From Isoetes taiwanensis (Eukaryota > Streptophyta > Lycopodiopsida > Isoetales > Isoetaceae), in assembly GCA_021234155.1 (NCBI GenBank), contig JAJEKV010000075.1:2440522-2504521 (forward strand): a DNA stretch of 64,000 nucleotides, written 5' to 3'. Shown piece after piece: positions 36,327-48,358 of this stretch; positions within the stretch are counted from its first letter, which is position 1, and each line of letters begins with the position of its first letter. The position numbers and the translations under genes were made by a program. The notes beneath the pieces were generated by a model, which ran no database searches, was not told the origin of the DNA, and was given only the letters and a program-made list of their open reading frames with translations.

Positions 36327-37719
36327 ATGGGGAGATTGAAACTGGATTATAAAGTTGCTTGGCAAAATCTTAATACCCCCAAGGATTCTAGTGGCCTAGG
36401 CTGTAAGAGTCTCTTCAAGCAAGCTCGAGTTGCAAAGCTAGTTTGGCGTGCCCTTTGTACCTCCCATGACTCTCCTGCTATATATTTTATCAAATATTGG
36501 ATTGAGCAGTCTATACACCATCAGCTACCAGAATCGGCTTTTTATCAGCTCACAACTGGTCCTCACACATCCCCTATCATGAAGCATCTGTTGGAAGCCT
36601 GGAATGAAGCTTCCCATTGTTTTCATGCAGATGATCTCAAATGTGTAAGTTCGAGATTTCATTTCTTTTGGCATCATAATCTACATCCTACAGAGGCAGG
36701 CTGCTTGGCTCTTAAGTATCCAAGGAAATACAAAGAATGGAGTGATGCTGGTCTTGAAACAATCTCTGATCTCAGATGCAATGGGAGGTGGCTTACCTGG
36801 CAGCAAATGGTGACAAAGGTCAGTGATTCCCAGACAAACAAGAAAATATTCACTTCACTTTCTCAGGCTTTGCGCAACTGGGAGGAGTCACTTGACTCCA
36901 TCTCATGGGGTTGTGAAGGTAAAAAAACACTATAGTGTATCAAGAATATATCGAATGATCATTCACTATTTTGAACTTAAAGTCACTACAAAATGGAGTT
37001 GTCCAGACCAGGAGGCAGTCAAGCTTATTGTTGATGGATGGCAAGCTTACTGTGCTAAGAAGATCCTTTTATTTAGGCGGTTGTGTCCATCAATGACAGA
37101 CTGGCTAAATACAAGACAACACTCTATAATGCTTGTTCATTGGGTTGTCAATGCCCTAAGTTGAACCTGCATGTTTTTCAATGTCCTAGGCTTCTCCCTT
37201 TTTGGTCTTGGGCTAGAAATATTTGTGCTGCTATTACAGGTTCTACATCTCAGGAGTTCTTAGCCTTCTTAAATTTCCCAAATGCCGTCTATGGCACTTT
37301 GAGAACATTAGCCCTTTGGTCTATATGGAAACATCGGAATAGAATTCTACATGATCAGAAATCTTTCAGCCTTAGTTGGCTTAAAGCTTGTTTCCAATCC
37401 TTGCTGGTTGAAACTGCTATAGCTCACAGGAGATGCAAGAGTTCAGCTTATGATAGAAATTGGGATTCCTTAGAGAATTATCATGGTTTCTATGCCCTTT
37501 TTAAATTGTCTCTAACTGATGCTGATGTTGATAATGTCAGATTTTGTGACGGAGCATTATGACATGGTCATCCCTCCTGGGAGGGGGAGATATGATTCAA
37601 AGCCGACCTTTGTACAATGGACAAGAAGTCAGATTAAGGAAAAAATGATGACTCTGAAGAAGCACATCCTTGCCCAAACAGCCATTGGAATCATTTTGGA
37701 TTATGAAGATCTATGGTAG
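36327..37719 (+). pseudogene. LINE ORF2 C-terminal zinc-binding domain
   Basis: Three open frames in succession (36327-36935, 36823-37164, 37083-37562), then 37519-37719. They contain KDSSGLGCKSLFKQARVAK, the post-RT segment, and the zf-RVT cluster CSLGCQCPKLNLHVFQCP near 37130. They align with the C-terminus of the LINE at 43-46 kb (CPLGCQVTESIAHLFFCP). Frameshifts near 36920 and 37100 break it. Confidence 0.75.
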
Positions 37720-38032
37720 TGGAATGATTTGAAGATATTTTTTGCTGCTCATGGTCCATACTCCTCTCGACCTGGATGAGCTGGAAATAGTCTTTCATAT
37801 AGTGCAGATTGATCTACTGGAGTTTGCGCTTGGCTATGGATAATTAGCTGATTCTGCTCTTTTTCTTCTGAACACTTTCAAAACTATCGGTTGTACTTCA
37901 TAATCCTATGGCAAATCCTATGTTGTTTTTTTCTTATTCCCTTTTGGAATGAGAAAGCATTTGCAAAGGTTTATTTTTTCCTTTGCATTGCTGCATATAA
38001 TGTAATATCTGCCTTAACCTAAAAAAAAAAAA

Positions 38033-39320
38033 GGGTTTAAGATCGCCACGTCTTTGGAAAAAGCCTTTTGTATGGAGTCCAATGGCCTTTTGTATTTTGC
38101 AAATTGTGTTATACAGTATATCAAAACTTGTATTGGGATACCCCACAAATGAGGATTTCTATGTACGGTCTAGATCGAGGAATAAAGAGCATATATGCTT
38201 ATCCAACAGCTCTCGCTGCCCTACGTCACCCCCCGTGTGAATATGCACCCAAACCAAAGGGGGTTTAAGGGGGATTTAATTATAGGTTGTAAGAGGTAAT
38301 GGTTTGTGGTGTGGAAAAAAAAAAATTTGGCCCCTTCGGGGCCTTAAAAAGATATTGTACATATCGTAAAAGAAAGAGAAAAAGATCTAGAATAATAACA
38401 CTCCCATGAACATAATAAGGCAGACAAATTACAAGTGTTTACATGACGGATGCCAAAATTGAGCACTAACATATACTAACTAAGCACATTAGCCATCATG
38501 CCGTAATAAAAAAAAAAATTATAATAAGCAAATAAAGGTTATACTTTATCCTCAATTTGTTTTGGGGATGTGTGGCTATGTTGCACACTGATTTTGTGCA
38601 TGTTTATGTTCAAGTGTTAGAGCTTTTTGCTCGTGTCCTTGAGCCGCCTCTCTTTTTAATAATCATAATCTTTGAACGGGTTCTATTGTCTAACATGCCC
38701 GTGGATGAACTTGAAAATGGCCAAAATGACGTGGAGGTGGGCGACTAGACTCACAAAGAACATGGCATTTCCCTCCATGTCGGGGCCATTAGAATAACAT
38801 CCTCCGTAACAATTTCGTTTAAAGTAATAAAAAGATAGATAACTCGACCAATAGCTTCTTGTATTCACATGAAAGAGGAACCATGCATAACATATGCAAT
38901 TAGTGTCCGATAAAGATGCCTCCAATTAGTGGAAATGCCAATTCTTGTGTTGGCGTGCCCCTTTGTATCTTGAATAACTTGTGTCCGAAAAATAACGGAA
39001 GCCATACCAATGGTACTACCCACCATCGTAATGCGTGTCAATGATCAAGCCACATCGGAGAAGAGACAATTGAATGAACCAAGACACAAAGTCTTCTATG
39101 TTCATCACTGTTTCGTACAGGACAATAACTTCAAGTTTGTTCATAATGAAGTTAACCTTTTTTCTGAGAGATAAAACTTTGCACAATCTCTAGTAGTTGA
39201 TAGAATGACTATAAGGATGTCAGATGTATTGCCTCACAAATTTTATTTTCAAAGAAACGAGGAGTCTCTTTGCTTAGTATAGGCTTATAAACCCATTCTT
39301 GGTACTTCTCAGCCAGGTGG
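38033..39320. other. Non-coding stretch, nothing recognised
   Basis: AT-rich; short A-runs near 38318 and 38505. Open frames of up to 80 codons (38683-38925, -) carry no recognisable domain. Confidence 0.45.
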
Positions 39321-39325
39321 CCCAC

Positions 39326-39666
39326 CTAAAAAACACACTTGGTATCTGTTAAGACACCTGAAATTTCCGAAAGCAGACCAGGTCTGTCTCCAGCTGCAGT
39401 AACTTCAATAGCTGTATGATGAGCATTTGAATGTGCTCCTACAGTTCGGCCTAAACAGGTCTGAACTTGAGATGCTGGCGAACACTTTAAATCTTGTGTT
39501 GCACCCAGAGCCTAATACAGCACTAGACCCTTAGTCCAGAAACTAATCCATGCATGCAAAATTGAAAGAAAGGGAGCAAAGGGTACAATTTGGTTTACCT
39601 GTTGAATATAGCTAATGATTCCTGGATCTGTAAGCTTGTTTCCTAACTGATCAGTGACATGAAATA
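39326..39666 (-). pseudogene. ACT-domain repeat (ACR)-like gene fragment, two exons
   Basis: Exon 39666-39599 follows an acceptor (GATGCAG) and reads FHVTDQLGNKLTD...ISYIQQ, ending at donor CAG|GTAAAC. After an 87-bp intron, exon 39511-39326 starts after TTAG in phase 0 and reads ALGATQDLK..., then TAIEVTAAGDRPGLLSEISGVLTDTKC. These are the hallmark FHVTD..GN.LTD and DRPGLLSE..AVL segments of plant ACT-domain repeat proteins, which have several ACT modules and are thought to sense amino acids. The frame then meets TAG where the conserved W-T-H segment should follow, and no further exons were found on either side with confidence (a weak upstream candidate lies at ~39840-39950). So this is a fragment or a very divergent gene. 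Confidence 0.65.
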
Positions 39667-39669
39667 CTG

Positions 39670-41095
39670 CATCACACATGCAACAATTCCAAGATGTTAA
39701 TTAACCTCCTTTATCTTATTCACCAAGCAATGAAATGTTGATGGGCTCCTGCAACTAGTAACAATTGTTTCCATAACATCCAGCAACCACCTTATACATC
39801 CATAACTAAGCAAGTTTGATGGCAAAAAGAAGAAACATCCCCAAGTCTTCAAAGTCTCTGATGTAGCCGTTAGCACATTCTACATTCTTGTTCTTGATGA
39901 TGGCAAAACTTGGATCCAGCTTGAAATAGTCTTGAAATAACCTAGACCTGTACAAAATGCCAGAAAAAGAAATGTCTTGCAACTACTTAAGAAATAAACA
40001 TGTTGGAGAACCAAAGCCTGGCGAAACTCTGTTACTGTTGCATGAAACTCATATTGCAAATCTTTAGAAAACTAAGGGCTGCTAGAAATGATCTATGGCC
40101 AAACGGAATGCTGCTATACCTGATGAAGAAAACTGGCTGCAAACTTGTTGGTGCCTGTACACTCTGAAATTCGCAAGTTACTGGAGTGAAATGATCTAAG
40201 AATCCCTAAGAAGGCAAAATCGGGATGTGCCTTTATGATTTGGGCTGGATTCTATGGCGTGGAAGCCGATTAAGTGGAGTCGCAGTCGCCTCAGAATCCG
40301 CATCGTTAGGTTTAAAAGAAAAAAAAAAAAATAAAACAGTTAGTTCGAAATAGTTAAATGGAGTTAACACATGGGGATTTAAAAAAGTCAAGTTAAAATG
40401 GTCATGCCCTAATCCACACAACCCTAAAAAACCCTAAACTAATGGGAGGATATTCACCACGTGATTTGCCCCTTTTCTAAAATCAACGGCTTACAAAAAG
40501 GGTGCACTCTAGAAATACTATTTAGTACACCTGGATGAATACGGCCACCAAATCATATGAAAACCTTAGAGAAAACAGTACAAAAACACAAAAAAACCCC
40601 CTGTTATAATGCTAGATATTGGCTTAGACCCAGGATGAAAAATTTCACATCTAAGGTGGACGTCTGGAAAATGACTGCATAATATTGATGTGCAATCTAG
40701 CTTTGCTGGATGCATTTTTTGTACATTCTATGTAAAGGCAGGAATACATCATCATATGAATTAGAAGTTAGTGCAGATTGGGCTAACTGGAAATGTGAAG
40801 AGACAAAAGGATATTAGCTATAAAAATGAGGAAGATATATGCCAAAATTCCAAAGCAACGATTTCAGAGGATTTCAGAGTTCTGAACCTTACAAAAAAAT
40901 GTGATGGTTAGGGAGTCGTGTATGGAGTTCCCCACCATAAATCCCGTATATTCAATTTGTGATTTGCATACTACAAAGCTTTCACATTCAGCTTAGACTG
41001 ACGTTTGAAAATTGTGTATTGTCATATTAAACACCAACTAGAGGCTTAGATGCTCCTTTTTCCCTCACTTCAATAAGAACGGTTGTCTCATTCTG
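39670..41095. other. Mostly non-coding; a repeat copy at 40500-40615
   Basis: No confident gene. A possible degraded upstream ACR exon lies on the minus strand near 39840-39950, with GYIRDFE where AYISSDG is usual; the match is weak. The minus-strand frame 40421-40233 is low-complexity at its centre and not convincing. Confidence 0.4.
40500..40615. repeat. Dispersed direct repeat, partner at 42466-42585
   Basis: About 115 bp matching 42466-42585 in the same orientation; shared words include GCACTCTAGA, CAAATCATAT and AACCCCCTGTTAT. Homology stops sharply on both sides. It may be a short interspersed element or a duplicated segment. Confidence 0.75.
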
Positions 41096-41099
41096 GGTG

Positions 41100-41560
41100 G
41101 CAGGGAACAAAAGGAAATATTAAAGGAAATATTAGAATTAGAATTAGAATTAGAATTATTGTCCCTAGTGCCCCCTGAGGCCTCTGGACTGATGTAGCGT
41201 GGGCGAGCTCCCATAGGGTGCTACTAGCGCAACACGCTGATACAATGTAGCCCTTTCTGAGGATTATCTTGTTTCTTTTGATACCAGCACCCTGCTTAAA
41301 ATCGGCCTCATGACCGTGCGGCAGTGCATCGCTATCATCAGGTTTCAGGTGAGCTCTTTTTGGGCCATAATGTCCCACCTTTCAGGAGGTTCATAATAGA
41401 AGCCCTCTTTCTTCTTGAGCCTCCCGATGTTTGGCTGTTATATCCCTAATCGCATCTGCTAGTTCTTTTATTGTGTCCCCTCTTGCCATTAGGATGTGGG
41501 CCGGCTGCCCCCATCTTATTTCCCTGTATCTATTCCTGATGCCTCCGTTTCATTTGGTCC
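41100..41560 (-). mobile_element. 3' end of non-LTR element, family of 1-3580
   Basis: Minus-strand copy. The frame near 41510-41420 reads GQPAHILMARGDTIKELAD, followed by stops and then the 3' UTR with GGGAGCTCGCCCACG and GGGACAATAATTC, and a TTCTAA-type tail at 41131-41158. The 3' UTR matches 3470-3545. 5'-truncated; the exact upstream boundary near 41560 is uncertain. Confidence 0.7.
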
Positions 41561-41599
41561 AAGGCAGTCGTGTCCCACTTTACAAAGAAGTAGCATCTT

Positions 41600-41890
41600 G
41601 CTGGTTCATTGTGCAATTTCAACACTTGATCAGATCGAAGGTAACAAAGCGCAAAAGTGCTACTATGTGGTCTCACTGCCATCGTTGCTAAATCATGGGA
41701 AGAAATTTTACGAGGCCTTGACTATAGAGAAAAATGAGGTGAGTTTGCGCATAATTCTGATAGAATAATGTCTTTATGATTGATATGAGACCTGGTTGAT
41801 GCAGATATTTGCAATTTTAGAACCTTATGCATCAAAGTTTTATAAATCATGCATCATTGTCCCAGAAGGGCCCTCAACATTTATAAGACT
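41600..41890 (+). other. Possible exon pair of an unrecognised gene
   Basis: The frame reads GNKAQKCYYVVSLPSLL and FYEALTIEKNE, ending at a textbook donor GAG|GTGAGT (41739). It can join in frame after TGATGCAG (41806) to IFAILEPYASKFYK and on to a stop at 41891-41893. The composition looks protein-like, but I recognise no domain and no further exons. Confidence 0.2.
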
Positions 41891-42465
41891 GTGAGTTGGA
41901 GCATCTTGTGATCGAGGAGATGATGCCCTTACCTAAGTTAAGAGGTCACAATATCTTAAGGACAAGCTCATTCAGCGAACGAGCTAATATCAATCTCAGT
42001 TCTTCAGGTTATGGCAAGAGAATATATAAGCTGGATACAACTCCATTTGCTGCACCATATAGCCATGTCTTTTTAAATATGCTTTCTCATATGACATGTC
42101 TGCATCTGTTACTAGTATAATGTGTTTATGCTTTGCCCTAAATCATGAAGGGAAAAAATGGGCATTCCCTTTTCTGTAAGCTTGTCCCGGAACACACACG
42201 GTTTGCTAGATATTCCCTGTGCCAAAACCAGTTTCTCTACCAGGCTTGCAAAACCAGTCGAGACGCATGCCTAGAACCTACAGGCGGCCTGAGACCTGCC
42301 CTTGCGGCCCCTGCCTTACCTCCAAAGAAAACATAGAAGCAAAACCATGGACAATCGAAACCCTAAAATACCATGTTCGATGCTTGCATGTTCCATTTAG
42401 GATAGTTTGTGAAATTATAGAGGTGTAACTATTGAAAAAGGCCACAAAAATTATCCTGATAGTAT

Positions 42466-42585
42466 GCGCACTCTAGATGTACCAATTAGTACGTCTCATA
42501 GAATACCATCATCAAATCATATAAAAACCTTAGGAAAAAAAGTATAAAAATACAAAAGGAAACCCCCTGTTATTATGCTACATAT
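42466..42585. repeat. Dispersed direct repeat, partner at 40500-40615
   Basis: Homologous to 40500-40615; see that entry. Confidence 0.75.
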
Positions 42586-43222
42586 TAAAATTTAGGAAAT
42601 AATAGATCTATCAGGGTCTTTTTTTCTTTAGATCATAAAATAAGGTCCCATATAATTTGTGCATGCTACATCATGAGTGCAGCTTAAATGATAATATGGT
42701 TTTTAAGTCAAGACAAATTGGATTAAGATGAAACTATATTTGATTAAAAGGCATATGTGAGGTTCTGGTGGCATTTCTTTCACCAATAGGGTAAGAGTTC
42801 ATTGGCTCGCTGCTAAACAAGTGCCTCAGATATTGAATCCAATACTTCTTTAAGTTATTGTACTTTAATTAGATTATGTCGTACTTTTTGGCGTGTTTTT
42901 ATGCTCGACAAATAGATTTACTTTACATTCTTTGAGTGTGCATTCTTGTTTTTAATATGTAGTAATCATATATGGATTGGAATGGTGGCCTGATTAATAA
43001 GAAGACTGCATGAACATCGATACGAATGTGTAAACTCCAAGCTTTATCTGCAAACCAATCATCAGGAATTAAAGAAAATAAACACAATACCACTCCTCAA
43101 GGGCAAAGCTCGTCACCCATTTTTGGGCTATCCTCAGCAAGAGAAATCCTAAGAAAGACTAAGTTTTTGAACAAGAAAGGCTTAAAAGGTGGGGGGCTAG
43201 ATTAGCAGAAAATAGTATTCTA

Positions 43223-44583
43223 ATGGTGAAGGATGATAACCTCAATACACTGGAAGACCCACAGGAAATCAGGTCCTTCATACGAGGAAGTTTTGAAAAA
43301 CAATTTGAGGAAGATCCCTTACCCTCCTCGTTCCATCTTCGACTAAACTCATGGTTGACCAGTGTTGATTGGGGGGAGAGGGTTAATGCTGTTGAAAATA
43401 GGCATCTACTCCATAATGTAGAGAAGGATGAGATCTATAAGATTCTATGCTCTCTTACTGCTGGAAAATCTCCTGGTCCAGATGGTTTCCCCGCTGAATT
43501 CTTCGTCGAATTTTGTTCTTGGGGATGATTTTACTAGTGCTGTTTGTGGTGCATGGGCCTCATGTTCTCTACACCCTACTCTTGCAGCAGGTTTTATCAC
43601 GCTGGCCTCTAACCTTAAGTGAGTGGAGGCCTATTGCTCTTACCAATGCCATCTGCAAAGTGATTATGAAGATTATTGCCAATCGCTTGAAACCCATACT
43701 CAATATGGTCATTGGGATGGAGCAATCAGCCTTCTTGCCTGGCAGATATATCCTGGATAACTATCTTGCAGCCAGGAAAGGGTTGCACTGGTGTCAGGCC
43801 TCAAAACAAAAGTGCGTATTGATTAAGATGGATTTTAGAAAGGCGTATAATTCCCTAAGATGGGCAGGATTACGTGCAGTTATGTGTAGCATGGGATTTG
43901 ACGCTCAATTCATCCGACTAACGCTAGGGATGAACAACCTAGCCTCAACCTCGGTGCTGGTTAATGGGCAACCCTCTGGTCTATTTAATCTCAAAAAAGG
44001 TATAAGGCAAGGCTGCCCCCTTGCTCCCTATCTGTTTCTCATCATGGCAAACCTTTTAACAAGAATGGTCCACCTCAAAGTGTCAAAGGGGAACTTGGAA
44101 GGTCTAACCTTCCCAGAAGGTGTGGATAAGCTGACGATCATGCAGTATGCTGATGACACTTTTATGTTTCTCAGATATGATGACAGTATCTTTCTCTCAT
44201 TCCGAGAGATCCTGCTGTCCTTTGAGGTTATTTCTGGTATTGGTCTCAATGCCAATAAATGCTCTGTTCTATGGCCTATAGAAAGCAACATTGATCCTCG
44301 AGCCAGGGGTTTGGGTTTCCCAGTAGTCACTGCCAGGGAATCAGTTAAACTTTTTGGACTTCCCTTGGTGCTGTCAGATAGTCTCAAAGGACTCTGGGCC
44401 CCTATACTCGATAAACTAAGAAAGAAGGTTGGTCTGTGGTCTACAAAGTCCCTTTCTACAGCCGGACGCGTGACACTTGCAAATGCTGTTCTTGCTGCCT
44501 CTCATATTTATTACTCATCAGTTATGGTTGCTCAGAAAGGAGTATATAACCAAATACAAATTATCATTTGGAAATTTATCTAG
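43223..44583 (+). pseudogene. LINE reverse transcriptase, frameshifted
   Basis: GKSPGPDGFPAEFF (~43460), then a frame change near 43505 and another near 43618, then EWRPIALTNAICKVIMK, SAFLPGRYILDNY, LIKMDFRKAYN, GIRQGCPLAPYLFLI and catalytic QYADDTFMF (~44140), with STAGRVTLANAVLAA near 44460. This is a nearly complete RT with the YADD aspartates intact. A TAG at 44581 with a frame change separates it from the C-terminal part. Confidence 0.9.
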
Positions 44584-45818
44584 GGGGTATGGCGAAGGTG
44601 GCCTGGGGTGAACTCTGTCGTGACAAAAAAGATGGTGGTTTGGGCTGTAAGGATCCCTTCTTACAAGCGCAGGCTCCGGCAGCCAAATTTGTCTGGCGTG
44701 CTCTACAAGGTGAGTCATCCCCTGCTCTGAGATTTGTCTCTTATTGGTTGAAGCAAGGCAAGCTCCTTGGTAAGCCATCTCTCCCTAGGGATGAGCTGGG
44801 TGCTTTGTTCTACAACTTCAAGGTGGCCCCTGGAACATCTCCTGTTATGCGTAAAATTCTTCATGCTTGGTTACAAGTGCAGCATCTCTTCTCTCCTATG
44901 GATCCCCCTAGGGATGCAGGTGGATTTAGTTTATTTTGGAACACTGGGATCTGGGAGAGGAACGGGCTTCCCTTGGCACTCTCACACCCTCGTATCTTTG
45001 TCAAGTGGAAGGGTTGCAGAATAACTCTGTTGCAACACCTTTGGGTTAATGGCAGATGGGTTAACTGGACTGCATTCAAGAGGGCAATCTCGAACCCAGG
45101 GGAAGGAGACCGTAAAGTCTTAAGGGAAATCCTATGGAATGCCACTAATCTGACAGGTATTGTGGGGTCACTGGAGAATTGGCTATATGATGGGCAAAAT
45201 CAGTATAGTGTGAAGAGGATATATAGGGATCTATGCCAGGATACCCCCCTGTTAGCTGAGGTAAGGCTTGGGGTTAGTATGACAGACACCAAAACCTTAT
45301 TGTCTAACTCCTGGAAGTCTATCTGTTCTAGGAAGATTCAGTTCTTTAGATGGTTAGCTCTTCAAGGGGGATTAAGTACTATGGAAAGGTTATTTAATAA
45401 GGGCATTACAATTGATGACAGATGTCCATTGGGCTGTCAGGTTACTGAATCCATAGCACACCTCTTTTTCTGTCCCCGGATTGTTGAATTTTGGCAGTGG
45501 GTCTGTCCTATTATTGGTATCATGTTACGCCAACTGGTCTGGCCAGAGTTGCTCTTCATCACGGATCGCTGCTGCATTGATGCCTCCCTGGTGAATCTGA
45601 CACTTTGGGTTATCTTGAAGCATCGTTGTGATGTGGCTTTAGGTAGTCAGGGGATCTCTATGGAGAAGCTAAAAAACTCTTTCAATATGGAGGTTGCTTT
45701 GATGGCTCTATCTCACCATAAGAAGAAAGGCACGAAATACAACAAAGGACTTGATAAAATAGGGACCTTGGTCGGGTTCTATTCATACTTCAGGTGCCAT
45801 TGGATTGATAATGAGTAA
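44584..45818 (+). pseudogene. LINE ORF2 C-terminal domain with zf-RVT
   Basis: A long open frame of ~410 codons continuing the RT after the break at 44582: MAKVAWGELCRDKKDGGLG, a variable middle part, then SRKIQFFRWLALQGGLST and CPLGCQVTESIAHLFFCP, the RT-associated zinc-binding domain. It ends at TAA just after HWIDNE. No RNase H domain is visible. The frame opens upstream at 44568 but the first ~5 codons belong to the broken junction. Confidence 0.85.
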
Positions 45819-46019
45819 CAGATAGCATTTAATCCGGAGAAGTTAATCGGTGGATCCTGTACTGGAATGGAGCTTTTCCTGGTGGTACCCTTTTAGTGGG
45901 GAAGACGAGTAGATGCCCTCTGTAGTACTTGTACTTGGACTCCCACATCATCTGTATCTCCCTTGTAGACGGGCTCTATTGTACATATTTCCTAATTTTT
46001 AATATACATATATATCTTA

Positions 46020-46050
<31 letters not shown>

Positions 46051-46051
46051 A

Positions 46052-47570
46052 CGGGTGATCAATTTAACCACTAGAGAAATCCATGTCTAGCAAAATCACA
46101 AGTTTAAGGAAAGATCTAGGCTTAAGAATGGGATTAGGCAGGAATTTGGGAATTCACCAGAGGTATTAACGATTATTCCAATGAATCAATCAATCCTCAT
46201 ATAAGTTATTTTTCTAAAGTTGTTGCTGACTAAGAATTAAAAACATTGAAATTCGTTGAGGCTGGATCGGCAGTAGATTTTAGTTCCATTAATTAGGAAC
46301 TAGTTGCAAAGGCACGTCTTTGAACTAATGAACCAAGATGTTGTACTTCGGTCCCATAAGCATTGTAGCAGTTGTACCATTGATATCTAGTGTCGCAGAA
46401 ACTGGCCGCTCAGGTTCCTTGAAGTGCAGACGTCCCCCTTTCTTTGTCTTGTTTGAAGAATTCGTTTAACATACGTCCTGGCCTCTATATAGGTGCTGTT
46501 GCCTTTTTAGAAAAGATCGTGCCTTTATTCTATAGTCCATAGACTATTTTAAATCTCTTTTTAAAAGGTCCTTAATAATATAACACAATGGCTTAGATAT
46601 TATATATAAGATTTTGGTTTCAACAATTTAACTTTCTTTCTCATTCTCTTGCTCTCCATAGGCACTCCCTCGAGCACCACCATATCAATTCCTCCCCTTC
46701 CCAAGATTGATCATCCTCGATCAAGGAATTATATGGCAAATTAACACAACCAAGTCCATTTGATTGAGTCCACAATAATATTCACGTTCAGCCCTTTAGG
46801 CTGAAAATATTCAAGTCCAAACCTTGAAGGGTAAAAATTTGCAAAGACCAACTATTATGCTGCGTGTCTCAACATGTATTAACGTAAAGATCTAAATGAA
46901 CAAAACAAAAGGCAATTCTTAATGGCAGAGTTTTAGTTTTAGAAAATGGAAGGAATTAGGAGGTTAACACCTTAGAATCTTCTAAGGTAACTTAACACAA
47001 CTATTCAAAATTTGGCTTTCAGTTTGGAAGGAAAGTGTCGGATTAAGGAAAATAATGTACTGGAGAACACTCTCCAGCAACAACCAAATCTGGGAAAGGC
47101 TTAGAAAAAGGGCAATTTAACAAAACTACTAGATTGTTAAGTCTAGCAACAATCTGAATTTAATGTTAGGCTTCAGTAATTGGCTTAGGAATTTGGGCTA
47201 CCTGCAAACAAAGAATATGGCTTATATCATAATAGAAATAAGATCTAGAAGCTTTGCACTAAAGGAGCCTGGTAGATTTGATAGTTGCCGAAGCAAGAAG
47301 CGAGTTTGAGGTGGTTTCAAGATGGTTTGTTAATGCTGGTAGTGAAATTGTTTCTGATTGTCCTGCAAATTTGCAGTTGAATTTATCGCCATAGTCCTTC
47401 CTTTAGTGAATCACATTGTAGCAAGATACCTTTGTCTCTATCTTTACTTTCTATAGACTCTTCCTTTTTGTATTCTTGTTTCCACTTTCTTCTTATTCAA
47501 CTCTTTCGTAAAAAGATCATCTGTAAATTCTTCAAAATCTCATCTAACAATATAATTTCTTCTCTATTGG
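46052..47570. other. Non-coding stretch, nothing recognised
   Basis: AT-rich, with no open frame above ~66 codons and no recognisable repeat. Confidence 0.5.
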
Positions 47571-47578
47571 CAAATCAA

Positions 47579-48150
47579 TCAACCTCTTTTTGTCTCTGGG
47601 AGACGATCACTGTTAACTCCACCTGTTGCTAGTTTACTTGCATCTATTGCTACTAGCTTATCCTTGCTTGAATCCTTTAGGTGAGCACTGGCGCTGTTGT
47701 CAAGGATTCTTTGAGCTTTTCGAAGGAAATATGCCACCCAATCCTTTATTTTCTTATTTTTAGTGAGGTTTGACAAGAGGGATGCACACTTGGCAAAGTT
47801 CTTAACAGACTTTCGGTAGTAGCCCGCTGAGCCAAGAAAGCTTCTCACTTCGGGGACGTTCTTGATGCTGGCCAATCTACTATGGCTTCTATTTTTGCCA
47901 GGTTGGTGGAGATTCCCTCCCCCGTGGCCAGATGTCCCAAATACTCCACTCTACCTGTTGGAAAATGACATTTGGAGAATTGAGCGTATAAACGATGTCG
48001 TCTTAGCTTTTCTAGAACTATCCTTAAGTGCATCACATGCTCTTCCATAGAATTGCTGTAGATTAGAATGTCATCGAAAAATAATAATAATGATGAATTC
48101 GTCTAAGAAATCCCTGAAGATGTCATTCATCAAATCATGAAAGTCGCTCG
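47579..48150 (-). mobile_element. Ty3/gypsy pol fragment (RT end to RNase H start)
   Basis: On the minus strand, from ~48145 downward: FHDLMNDIFRDFLDEF, then after a frame change DDILIYSNSMEEHVMHLR, VLEKLRRHRLYAQFSKCHF, VEYLGHLATGEGIS, and in the next frame NVPEVRSFLGSAGYYRKSV, then DKLVAIDASKLATGG near 47620. These are the last RT blocks, the connection and the start of RNase H (the catalytic Asp in AIDAS) of a chromovirus-like gypsy element. Frame changes occur near 48085 and 47850. No LTRs, integrase or gag were found nearby. Confidence 0.85.
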
Positions 48151-48358
48151 AGGGTTTGCAAATGTTTTTTATAAAGCTTTGGCCGAAATGAAAAAATTAA
48201 TTAAAAAAAGAGGGGTAATTCTTTTTGCATGCCATTGGCAAACCACAAATGCAAGAAAAAAGGGAGGGGGAGGGGGGGAATGGGTGTCGGTCTTTTGACA
48301 TAAAGGCAAGGCCAAATATTGGCTGCCAATATTGCCAATTAATGAGCTTAGATCGGAC

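Larger units (their letters stand above)
32330..38032 (+). mobile_element. Near full-length, broken L1-type plant LINE
   Basis: Order of parts: ORF1 remnant (32354-33428), AP-type endonuclease (33790-34430), reverse transcriptase (35030-36171), C-terminal zinc-binding domain (36327-37719) and poly-A (38021-38032). This is the standard plant L1 layout. Multiple stops, frameshifts and an 85-bp poly-T run in the RT make it inactive. The 5' end is uncertain by ~100 bp; target-site duplications were not identified. It is related to, but clearly distinct from, the LINE at 43090-46051. Confidence 0.85.
43090..46051 (+). mobile_element. 5'-truncated L1-type LINE with poly-A tail
   Basis: Begins within the linker before the RT (RKTKFLNKKGLKRWGARL-like residues near 43150), so ORF1 and endonuclease are missing, as expected from incomplete target-primed reverse transcription. 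RT and the zinc-binding C-terminus are well preserved, and a 27-base poly-A closes it at 46025-46051. Fewer lesions than the LINE at 32-38 kb suggest a younger copy. Target-site duplications were not found by eye. Confidence 0.9.

Noticed and set aside
40420-40440. AACCCTAAAAAACCCTAAAC, telomere-like repeats
   Set aside because: Only two or three imperfect units; no interstitial telomere array.
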